Of a DNA stretch of 64,000 nucleotides, positions 15,976 through 23,746 are shown piece by piece. The stretch comes from Pelagicoccus sp. SDUM812005 (lineage in GTDB: Bacteria; Verrucomicrobiota; Verrucomicrobiia; Opitutales; Opitutaceae). Location of the stretch: positions 62,001-126,000 of the forward strand of contig NZ_JARXIA010000008.1 of assembly GCF_031127875.1 (NCBI RefSeq). Reading direction: 5' to 3'. The notes under the pieces were generated by a model. It searched no databases. It saw nothing but the letters and a program-made list of their open reading frames with translations, and was not told the origin of the DNA. The position numbers and the translations under genes are program-made. How positions within the stretch are numbered: the first letter of the stretch is position 1; the number at the start of each line of letters is the position of its first letter.

Positions 15976-17136
15976 TTACCCCTCCTTCCCAAATCCCTTC
16001 CACAGTAGGACAAACGCCGCCACGGCCAACCCCGCGCCCATCGCATAGATCAACCGCTGGTCCACCCCAGCCACATGCCCCGAAAGAGCTGTACCCACGA
16101 AACGACTACTTCCAATCACCAGCATCGTATAAACGCCCTGGATAGAGTTGCGATTCGACTCGCTCGCCAAACCATTCACGACATTCGGCGGGATCACCAT
16201 CATGGCGCAAATCATCGCCCCATGGAAAACCTGCGTACCCACCGCAACCCACAAAACAGGAAACCCATACATCAGCCCGAAACGCAGCACCGTCAACGCC
16301 ACGCAGCCCAACATCACCGCCCGCAAGCCCCAGCGCTTCTCCAGCCGCGACAGCCCCAAGATGCACGCCACCTCGATCACGGCCCCTGCCAAAATCACCA
16401 CTCCCAGCCAATGCCGGGCCAAACCCAGATCCTCCACCAAGAAGACCGGATACATCGTGTGGTAGGCCGCCGAAGCGCACAGCAGCAAAAACATCGCCCC
16501 AGAAAACAAGACCGTCCGCGGCCCAAACAAAGCCCTCACCGCTTCCCCCGTCGGCAATCCCTTCGAACGCTTCGCCAATTCCCGCTTCCCCCGCTGCGGC
16601 AAGAACCACGTATTCACAAACAAAATACTATAACAAGCCACTCCCGCCCAAATCGGCAAGCTCACCTCCCCCGTCCACCGAATCGGAAAGAACAGCAAAG
16701 CCAAAATCCCCACGTATCCATAAGTTCCCCACACGCGGACCCGACTGTACTCCAGCGGTGCCTCCCCCCGCTCCCTCTGCTGACGCTGGATGCCGAAAGT
16801 CACCCCATCCAGCAAGGGCATCATCGCCGTCACGCAAAGCGTCATCGCGAAGTAGCAAGCCGTCAGCGCCCAGAAGCTCGCCGACATCAACATCGCCGCT
16901 ACCGCGCTCGCCGCCAAAACGCTCAAGCCTGCCAGCAAGCGGCTCGGCGACACCCGCGTATCCGCGATCAAGGTCACCACCGCCGGGCTCAGCATGATCG
17001 CCCAGCCCGAAATTCCCAACGCATAGCCGATCTGCTCCTCGTCCAATCCCCGCTCCTTAAACAGCAAGGCGATGTACGGCTGCACTGCCGCGAAGGAGCC
17101 GAACAAAAGAAAAAACTGAGCATTAAGAGAGCGCAT
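15976..17136 (-). CDS. MFS transporter (MFS_1-like, HcaT/nucleoside-permease group)
   Basis: A 386-residue protein with about 12 hydrophobic segments. LNAQFFLLFGSFAAVQPYIALLFKE at the start and EYSRVRVWGTYGYV in the middle (about 130-145) are typical of the MFS_1-like group that includes HcaT and nucleoside/proton symporters. The conserved MFS loop after helix two is ADTRVSPSR. It is an inner-membrane proton-coupled transporter, but the substrate cannot be assigned. It stands alone, and both neighbours are unrelated. Confidence 0.82.
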   Translation of the reverse strand: MRSLNAQFFLLFGSFAAVQPYIALLFKERGLDEEQIGYALGISGWAIMLSPAVVTLIADTRVSPSRLLAGLSVLAASAVAAMLMSASFWALTACYFAMTLCVTAMMPLLDGVTFGIQRQQRERGEAPLEYSRVRVWGTYGYVGILALLFFPIRWTGEVSLPIWAGVACYSILFVNTWFLPQRGKRELAKRSKGLPTGEAVRALFGPRTVLFSGAMFLLLCASAAYHTMYPVFLVEDLGLARHWLGVVILAGAVIEVACILGLSRLEKRWGLRAVMLGCVALTVLRFGLMYGFPVLWVAVGTQVFHGAMICAMMVIPPNVVNGLASESNRNSIQGVYTMLVIGSSRFVGTALSGHVAGVDQRLIYAMGAGLAVAAFVLLWKGFGKEG

Positions 17137-17295
17137 CCCAACCGCTTAGAATCCCCAACCTCCAGCAAACGCAACCCCCGATCTCGCCCTTCTCTTCACA
17201 CAATAGAGCCATCCCCGTAGCGCGGAGCTTCAGCCCGCGCCCGCACAGCAGGAGCATTCGCCTCGAACTCCGCAGGGTTGGACCTTGCTCCAGAA

Positions 17296-17317
17296 CGCAA
17301 TGCAGTATCCGCCACCC
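17296..17317 (+). repeat. Dispersed intergenic repeat, copy 2
   Basis: A 22-bp match (19 identical by eye) to 13166-13187, in the same orientation, again in non-coding DNA. Confidence 0.45.
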
Positions 17318-17386
17318 TCTTACGCAAAACAAACCCAACGTTATATTCTTTTTGCGCATGCTGTAGACGACTCACGCCTCCCCCAC

Positions 17387-17421
17387 AAAAAGGCGGCGAA
17401 CCTCTCCAAGAGATTCGCCGC
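17387..17421 (-). terminator. Rho-independent terminator of the sugar isomerase gene
   Basis: Read on the minus strand: stem GCGGCGAA (17421-17414) pairs with TTCGCCGC (17400-17393), and an inner CTCT/AGAG pairing extends it. A run of five T follows at 17391-17387. It lies 30 nt after the stop codon. Confidence 0.8.
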
Positions 17422-17450
17422 TTAAAATCAAAACGCTGTCCTAAGCGCTC

Positions 17451-18278
17451 TCAATGCTCGTGCCCGTGTCCATGCACGTGCGAATCGAAAAACTCCTTCG
17501 CCGCCTTCACGAACTCCGCCGGATCCTCCGCGAACTCCTTGCTATCCGTCTCGATCGCCATCACGCCCGACCAATCGTCGCCCAAAATCTCCTCGAACAG
17601 CTCGTCATAGTTGCTGTTCCCCAAGCCGATAAAAGTATCCGTCAGCTGCAGTTCCCCTTCCGGATAATCCAAGCGCTTGTCCTTCAAATGCATATCATAG
17701 ATCCGGTCTCCATAATTCCGATACGTAGCCGCTGCGTCAAATCCCGCCGCCGTCACCCAGCCGATGTCCATGCATACGCCGATCCGGTGATCCCGTTCCG
17801 CCAAGATATGCTTCACCGTCGAAGGGTTTCCGTAGGTCGAATTCCGACCATGGTTGTGCACCACCACCTTGATGTCGTACTCGATCGCCAGCTCCTCCAA
17901 GTTGCCCCAGATCATCTGGTCGCCCGGCTCCACCACGATCAGCTCCATGCCAAACAGCTCCGCCAGCTCGAACAGCTTGCGGTTGTCCTCCTTCTCCAAA
18001 GTTGTCCGGCTCACCCCGATCGTGTACGCCTTCACTCCGTGGCGATTCAAGAACGCCAGCTTCTTCAAATTCACTTCCTCCGAATCGTTCGGATCCAAGT
18101 GACGGCTAAAGAACTGCACGTATTCGATCCCGTTCGCCGCCGCGAACTCCACCGTCTCCTCGAAACTCATGTTCCGACAGGTCCACGACTGCAGACCCAG
18201 CTTCGGTGCAGCCGACACGCTGGCAGTTGACAAAGAAAGCGCCGCAAGCGCTAGGGTAATAGACTTTCTCATGGGCAT
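17451..18278 (-). CDS. Secreted sugar-phosphate isomerase/epimerase-like TIM-barrel protein
   Basis: About 275 residues. GGAGG lies 4 nt before ATG 18278 and 10 nt before ATG 18272; either start gives an N-terminal signal peptide ending in SVSAAP. The rest is a xylose-isomerase/AP-endonuclease-2 barrel: LGLQSWTCRNMSFEETVEFA, ELIVVEPGD, VVHNHGR, GVCMDIGWV, DMHLKDK and VMAIETDS. The His, Asp and Glu residues in these motifs are usual divalent-metal ligands. The C-terminus ends in a histidine-rich tail, HVHGHGHEH. Exported members are common in Verrucomicrobiota and Planctomycetota; the reaction and substrate are unknown. Confidence 0.82.
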   Translation of the reverse strand: MPMRKSITLALAALSLSTASVSAAPKLGLQSWTCRNMSFEETVEFAAANGIEYVQFFSRHLDPNDSEEVNLKKLAFLNRHGVKAYTIGVSRTTLEKEDNRKLFELAELFGMELIVVEPGDQMIWGNLEELAIEYDIKVVVHNHGRNSTYGNPSTVKHILAERDHRIGVCMDIGWVTAAGFDAAATYRNYGDRIYDMHLKDKRLDYPEGELQLTDTFIGLGNSNYDELFEEILGDDWSGVMAIETDSKEFAEDPAEFVKAAKEFFDSHVHGHGHEH

Positions 18279-18604
18279 AAGGCCTCCATACGATCCCAAT
18301 TCCCCAGCTCGATCAAGCTCCCACTCGCATTGCAGCGATCGCCCCAAAATCCTTCGAAACGTCCGCCAAAACCCGCTACCCCCTAAAAAATGGGGGCAGG
18401 GGCTTTCGTGGCCCTGTCGCCGCCCTCGGACTCGGTGCAGCCAAGGCTAGGCGAATAGCCCCGCGCGGTTCCAATTTCCCCGCAGCCGGCAGCACGGAAA
18501 TTAGACCTTGCTGAGTCCGCTGGAAAGGATTCCTCTTACAAGAGTAGGCGCGAGATGCCTCGCCTCCCCCTTTTTTCATCACCTTCACATCCCCCTCTCT
18601 TCCC
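18279..18604. other. Divergent intergenic region with hairpins before the efflux operon
   Basis: A 326-base gap between divergent genes. A 7-bp inverted repeat AATTTCC/GGAAATT (18473-18479 and 18496-18502) encloses 16 bases, and CCCCC/GGGGG flanks an A-rich loop at 18379-18396. Closer to the efflux gene, a weak hairpin AGGCG/CGCCT is followed by a T-run ending about 18587. These may form a structured leader for the efflux operon, but no protein gene or known RNA family was recognised. Confidence 0.4.
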
Positions 18605-20035
18605 ATGTTTCTGAAGTTCTTGCGCTACTTTCTGCCCATCGCGATCCTAGCCTGCTGCGGCTACTTCACCTGGTATCTCCTCTCCGTAAGGCCCGAACCC
18701 TCGAAATGGAACCGGCAACCCTTCGAACCGGAAGTAGACGTATCCACACTTAAACTACAAGACTACCAAATCGTCCTTCGCTCCCAAGGCATCATAGAAG
18801 CCCGCACCCAAAGCGCCTTGATTCCCGAAGTACGAGGACGCATCTTAAGCGTATCGCCCAGCTTTCGCCCCGGAGGCTTCTTCGAGAAAGGAGAACTGCT
18901 GGTGGAGATCGACCCCAGCGACTACGAAACCGATCTCGTGGTGGCCGATGCCGCCCTCGCCCAGATGGAGCTGCGCTACGCCGAGGAGAAAGTGCGGGCC
19001 GAACGCGCCGAGCTCGACTGGAAGCGCCTCGGCAACGAAGACGAAGCGCCCGAGCTCGTGCTCCGCCTCCCCCAAATGCGCCAGGCCGAAGCCAACCTCG
19101 CCTCGGCCCAAGCTCGGGTAAAAACCGCCCAGCTCAACCTCGAGCGCACCAAGATCGTGGCCCCCTACGCGGGACGCATCTTGGAAAAGAACGTCGACGT
19201 GGGCCAATACGTATCGCCCGGCAACAAGCTCGCCACCATCTACGCCATCGACTTCGCGGAAATCCGCCTCCCCCTTTCCGAAGCCCAGCTCGGCTTCATC
19301 GACCTGCCGGAAAGCTACCGCGACTCCGAGGAAGACCCCAAGTTCAACAAGGACGTCCAGCTCCGGGTAAAGATGGGCGAACAGCAGTACGACTGGACCG
19401 GCCAACTCGTCCGGGCGGAGGGCGCCTTCGACCAACGCAGCCGCCAGCTCTACGTCGTCGCCCAGATCCCCGATCCCTACGGAAGCAACGCCGAGGGACG
19501 TCCGCCCCTCAAGGTCGGCAGCTTCGCCATCGCCCACATACCAGGGAATCTGCTGCAGGACGTATTCGTGATTCCAAGACGACTCCTGAGGGAGAGCAGC
19601 TACGTCATCATCATCGACGGCGAGGATCGGCTGGTGCGACGCCACGTGACCCCTCTCTGGTCGGACGAAGAGAACATCGTAGTCAGGGACCAACTACAGG
19701 AAGGCGAGCGACTTTGCCTCACGCCTGTCAAGTACGCCACCTCCGGAATGAAAGTCCGCATCAAGCCGAGCCCCGAGGAAGCGAAAGCCAACGCGGAACG
19801 AGCCTACCAAAACTTCAAGAAGCTCATCGAGGAGCTCCCCGATACGCTCGACCTGCCGATTCATCTGAAGATCCAGATCGAATCCCTCCTGGCCGGCAAC
19901 GACATCCACCAGTCGTCCGCCTTGACCGCCGAGCTCGTCCGCTGGGCCAAGCAAAACGGCTACACGATCCCCAGGGGGATCGATCGAGGCACCCGCGACC
20001 TGAAGGACAAGACCCGGGTCCCCACCAAAAGCTAG
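18605..20035 (+). CDS. RND efflux periplasmic adaptor (membrane fusion protein)
   Basis: A 476-residue protein with an N-terminal anchor (about 5-27, FLPIAILACCGYFTWYLL). The lipoyl half-motifs SALIPEVRGRILSVSP ... GELLVEIDPSDY and TKIVAPYAGRILEKNVDVGQYVSPGN flank an alpha-helical hairpin (about 105-180). A beta-barrel domain follows. The C-terminal 90 residues form a mostly helical extension longer than in typical AcrA/MexA members. It links an inner-membrane RND pump to an outer-membrane channel. The RND gene starts 12 nt after its stop, so the two form an operon; no TolC-like gene is present nearby. Confidence 0.9.
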   Translation: MFLKFLRYFLPIAILACCGYFTWYLLSVRPEPSKWNRQPFEPEVDVSTLKLQDYQIVLRSQGIIEARTQSALIPEVRGRILSVSPSFRPGGFFEKGELLVEIDPSDYETDLVVADAALAQMELRYAEEKVRAERAELDWKRLGNEDEAPELVLRLPQMRQAEANLASAQARVKTAQLNLERTKIVAPYAGRILEKNVDVGQYVSPGNKLATIYAIDFAEIRLPLSEAQLGFIDLPESYRDSEEDPKFNKDVQLRVKMGEQQYDWTGQLVRAEGAFDQRSRQLYVVAQIPDPYGSNAEGRPPLKVGSFAIAHIPGNLLQDVFVIPRRLLRESSYVIIIDGEDRLVRRHVTPLWSDEENIVVRDQLQEGERLCLTPVKYATSGMKVRIKPSPEEAKANAERAYQNFKKLIEELPDTLDLPIHLKIQIESLLAGNDIHQSSALTAELVRWAKQNGYTIPRGIDRGTRDLKDKTRVPTKS

Positions 20036-20047
20036 CCCTGCAGCCAC

Positions 20048-23000
20048 ATGAATTCCGCAATCGCCTGGTTCACGCGCAACTCCGTCGCCGCAAACCTCCT
20101 CATGGCTAGCCTCATCCTGGCCGGCGGCTACGCCTTGAAGAGCAAGATCCTCTTCCAAGAGTACCCAGACTACCCTAGCCGCAACATTTCCGTATCCGTT
20201 TCCTACCGCGGCTCCACTCCGGAAGAGGTCGAAGAAAGCATCGTCTCCCGCATCGAGGAAGCCGTCTACGACATCCCCGGCGTGAAGCGCATGACCGGCC
20301 GGGCCAGCGAATCCTCCGGCAGCGTGACCATCGAGGTGGAAGACGGCTACGAGATCGAACGCGTCTTCGACGAGGTCAAAAGCGCCGTGGACGCGATCAC
20401 CACCTTTCCCACCGAAGCCCGACCGCCCCGCGTGCGACGCCCCCAGCTCCAGGAACGCGTCATCACCGTAGTCATCGCTGGCGACCTGAGCGAGTGGGAC
20501 ATGAAAAAGCTCGCGGAGCAAATCCGCGAGGAGATCACCAACCTGCCGGGCGTTTCCCTGGCGGACTTGCTGGCGGCCCGCCCCTACGAGATCGGAGTGG
20601 AAGTTTCGCCCGGTCGACTGCAGCAGTTCGGACTCACCCTAGACCAAGTATCCCGCGCCATCCGCTCCTCCTCCATCAACCTCTCCGCCGGCAACATCAA
20701 AGCCGACGGCGGCGACATCCGTTTGCGGGCCCAGAACCAAGCCTACGTGCAAGAGGACTTCGAGAACATCGTCCTGCGAGCCGACGACGGAGGCAGCCGC
20801 CTCACCCTGCGCGACGTGGCCACCGTCACGGATGGGTTCGACGAAATCCCCATGGTTTCCCGACACAACGGGCAACGTGCCATCGCCGTAAACGTCTACC
20901 GCACCGGACAGCAGAGCGCCATCGAGGTCGGCAAGACCGTGCGCGCCTACATCGAAGAAGCCCGCGAACGCATGCCGGAAGGCATCACCCTCAACCATTG
21001 GAACGACGACTCGGAACGCATTATCCAAAGACTGGATACGCTGGTGGATAGCGCCTTGATGGGCTTCCTGCTCGTGCTTGCCGTGCTCTCCCTTTTCCTG
21101 CGTCCCCAGCTCGCCTTCTGGGTCAGCCTCGGCATTCCGGTCGCCTTCGCGGGAGCCTTCATCGTGCTGCCCATGATCGGGGTCACCATCAACCTCATCA
21201 CCCTCTTCGCCTTCATCCTCGTGCTCGGCATCGTGGTCGACGACGCCATCGTCACCGGGGAAAACGTCTTTCGCCACATGCAAGAAGGGGCCAGCCCCAT
21301 CGACGCGGCGATCAAAGGAACTCAGGAAGTTTCCATCCCCGTCACCTTCGGCATCCTTACCACCATCGTAGCCTTCTACCCCCTTTCCGTCATGTCCGGT
21401 TGGCGCGGCAACATGTTCGCCCAGATCCCTCTCGTCATCATACCGGTGCTGCTCTTCTCATTGGTAGAATCCAAGTTCGTCCTCCCCGCCCACCTCAAGC
21501 ACTGCAAAGATATCGGCCAGGGCAAAGGGACCCGCGGCCGCCTGCACTTCTTCCAGAAGATCCAGCGAGCCGTGGCGGACTCGCTCGAAACCTTCGTCCG
21601 AAAAGTCTACAGCCCCATCCTAGACGTCCTGCTGCACCACCGCTACTCGACTCTGGCAGCCTTCGTCGGACTTCTCGCCATCTACGTCGGCCTGATCGCC
21701 AGCGACTCCCTGCAATACCGCTACTGGCCCCGCATCCCGCGCGATACCTTGCGGGCCAACTTGACCATGCCCACCGGCACCGCCTTCGAGACGACCCAAG
21801 CCCACATGGACCGCATCGAAGCCGAAGCCCTGCGACTCAAGGAAGAGCTAAACGCCGCCAGCGACTATCCCATCATCACCGACGTATTCGCCACAGCCGG
21901 CGGGCAACCCTTCGGTAGCGGCTGGGGTGGCTCCCGCGCCGGCATCGCCGAGCGCGGGGAACTCGTAGTCGCCATGTCACTACAAGCCTCCAGCGAAAGC
22001 GAACTGGATACGGGCGACCTCTCTCGCATCCTGCGACTGCGCATCGGCGAGATCCCCGGCGTAGAGCGCTTCTCCCTCTCCTATTCGGGCGGAGGCGAAG
22101 CCCTCTCGGTCGATATCCGTAGCCGCAACTTCGAGAACCTCGTCGTAGCCTCCCAACTCCTGCAAGAGCGGCTCAAGGAATTCGGCGGCCTCTTCGACAT
22201 CAGCGACTCCTTCGAGTCCGCCAAAGACGAATTCCAGATCAAGCTCAAGCCGCAAGCCGAACAGCTCGGCCTGAACGCCAGCCAAATCGCCGGGCAGATC
22301 CGCCAGGCCTTCTTCGGCATCGAGGCCCAGCGCATTCCCCGCGGTCGCGACGACGTACGCGTCATGGTGCGCTACCCGCTTGAGTACCGCAAGTCGCTGG
22401 CCACTCTGGAAAACATGCTCATCCGCGCCGGAAACGTGGAAGTGCCCTTCTCCTCCGTCGCCGAATTGGTCCCGGGCAAGAGCTTGCCGAGCATCTACCG
22501 AATCAACGGCAAACGCCAGATCACCGTAACCGCCGACGCCAACCCAGTCGAAGTCGACCTGGAAAGCATCCTCTCCGAGCTGAAGGATCGAATCATGCCC
22601 GAAATCTCCAGCTTGTTCCCAGATCTTGAATACGAGCTGAGCGGCGACTCGCGCGACCAGTACGAAGCCGAAAAGGAATTCCTCAACGGAATCTGGTTCG
22701 TCCTGATCGGCATCTACATCCTGCTAGCCATTCCGCTGCGCAGCTACAGCCGTCCGCTCGTAGTGATGTCGGCAATACCTTTCGGCATCGTCGGAGCCCT
22801 CATCGGGCACCAGCTGATGGGCTACTACGACCAAAACCTGAACATCCTCTCCATGATGTCCTTCCTCGGCATGCTCGCCCTCTCCGGCGTAGTGGTGAAC
22901 GATTCCCTGGTCATGGTGGACTTCATCGGAAAAAAACAGAAAGAGGGCATCCCTATCCAGAAGGCGGTCCGCCTGGCCGGGGTGCGGCGTTTCCGGCCTA

Positions 23001-23227
23001 TCCTGCTCACCTCTCTCACCACCTTCTTCGGTCTCGCGCCGCTCATGTTCGAGCAAAGCCGCCAATCCAAGTTCATGATACCGATGGCCATATCCTTGGG
23101 CTGGGGCGTCATCTTCGCGACCTTCATCACCCTCGCCCTCGTGCCCGTAATCACGCTGGTCTTCGACGACATCGGAAAGCTCTACCGCAAGCTGTACAGC
23201 AAGGACGACGAGGAGAGCGAAAACTAG
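20048..23227 (+). CDS. RND-family multidrug efflux transporter (AcrB-like)
   Basis: A 1059-residue protein, the normal length for the family. Helix one is followed by two large periplasmic porter loops (about 35-340 and 560-860). The proton-relay aspartates appear in GIVVDDAIVTGENVF (about 395-410), with LALSGVVVNDSLVMVDFI in the second half. Conserved starts include YPDYPSRNISVSVSYRGSTP and EEVEESIVSRIEEAVYDIPG. It is a proton-driven inner-membrane exporter acting as a trimer with the adaptor at 18605. The sequence fits the HAE-1/multidrug branch better than the heavy-metal CusA branch; the substrate is unknown. Confidence 0.93.
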   Translation: MNSAIAWFTRNSVAANLLMASLILAGGYALKSKILFQEYPDYPSRNISVSVSYRGSTPEEVEESIVSRIEEAVYDIPGVKRMTGRASESSGSVTIEVEDGYEIERVFDEVKSAVDAITTFPTEARPPRVRRPQLQERVITVVIAGDLSEWDMKKLAEQIREEITNLPGVSLADLLAARPYEIGVEVSPGRLQQFGLTLDQVSRAIRSSSINLSAGNIKADGGDIRLRAQNQAYVQEDFENIVLRADDGGSRLTLRDVATVTDGFDEIPMVSRHNGQRAIAVNVYRTGQQSAIEVGKTVRAYIEEARERMPEGITLNHWNDDSERIIQRLDTLVDSALMGFLLVLAVLSLFLRPQLAFWVSLGIPVAFAGAFIVLPMIGVTINLITLFAFILVLGIVVDDAIVTGENVFRHMQEGASPIDAAIKGTQEVSIPVTFGILTTIVAFYPLSVMSGWRGNMFAQIPLVIIPVLLFSLVESKFVLPAHLKHCKDIGQGKGTRGRLHFFQKIQRAVADSLETFVRKVYSPILDVLLHHRYSTLAAFVGLLAIYVGLIASDSLQYRYWPRIPRDTLRANLTMPTGTAFETTQAHMDRIEAEALRLKEELNAASDYPIITDVFATAGGQPFGSGWGGSRAGIAERGELVVAMSLQASSESELDTGDLSRILRLRIGEIPGVERFSLSYSGGGEALSVDIRSRNFENLVVASQLLQERLKEFGGLFDISDSFESAKDEFQIKLKPQAEQLGLNASQIAGQIRQAFFGIEAQRIPRGRDDVRVMVRYPLEYRKSLATLENMLIRAGNVEVPFSSVAELVPGKSLPSIYRINGKRQITVTADANPVEVDLESILSELKDRIMPEISSLFPDLEYELSGDSRDQYEAEKEFLNGIWFVLIGIYILLAIPLRSYSRPLVVMSAIPFGIVGALIGHQLMGYYDQNLNILSMMSFLGMLALSGVVVNDSLVMVDFIGKKQKEGIPIQKAVRLAGVRRFRPILLTSLTTFFGLAPLMFEQSRQSKFMIPMAISLGWGVIFATFITLALVPVITLVFDDIGKLYRKLYSKDDEESEN

Positions 23228-23251
23228 CCCAAACGGAAGCTGCAGGGAGAT

Positions 23252-23743
23252 TTACTTCGTCGGCGACAAAGGAGTCCCTCTCACTTCGTCGCTAGCTTTC
23301 GAAGCCGCGTCGCCGAGGAAGAACGCAATCAACGCCCGGATCACCTCCACCCAGTTGGCATAGGTATCCGGTTTTCGAACACAGGCGTTCGCCCCTGAGT
23401 CGTAGGCAATCTGAAAATCCTCCAGCAGCTCGCTCGAAGTAAATACGACCACCAACAAATCCTTCAGCCCCAGCTCCTCGCGCAAAATTCGCAAAGCGGA
23501 ACAGCCGTCGAGGATCGGCATATTGATATCCATGATTACGAGCTGAGGCAGCGAGCCCTCCTGCTTCATCTTCGCAATGCGGTCGATCGCCTCACGGCCG
23601 TCTCTGGCGACCGTACAACCGCGCTCCAGTTCGATCGCTTCGAAAGCTTCGTGGAAAAGCAGAATATCGTCGTCGCTGTCATCCACGACCATGACGGACC
23701 TCGGATTGGAAGTGTCCTTGCAGCCTTCGCCATTCGTTGCCAT
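23252..23743 (-). CDS. Single-domain CheY-like response regulator (Rcp1-type)
   Basis: A 163-residue protein that is essentially one receiver domain: acidic pair VVDDSDDD, phospho-acceptor in VIMDINMPILDG, switch residues in VVFTSSE and the lysine in CVRKPDT. It lacks any output domain. The sequence resembles the Rcp1 group that pairs with phytochrome-type and CheR-PAS kinases. Its start is 4 nt after the kinase gene at 23747-27328 ends, so it is that kinase's probable phosphorylation partner in a two-gene operon. Confidence 0.88.
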   Translation of the reverse strand: MATNGEGCKDTSNPRSVMVVDDSDDDILLFHEAFEAIELERGCTVARDGREAIDRIAKMKQEGSLPQLVIMDINMPILDGCSALRILREELGLKDLLVVVFTSSELLEDFQIAYDSGANACVRKPDTYANWVEVIRALIAFFLGDAASKASDEVRGTPLSPTK

Positions 23744-23746
23744 CGC

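Larger units (their letters stand above)
17137..17450. other. Intergenic region with dispersed repeat and terminator
   Basis: A 314-base gap between the MFS gene and the isomerase gene, both on the minus strand. It contains repeat copy 2 (17296-17317) and the isomerase terminator (17387-17421). The remainder must hold the MFS promoter, but no clear boxes were found. Confidence 0.5.
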
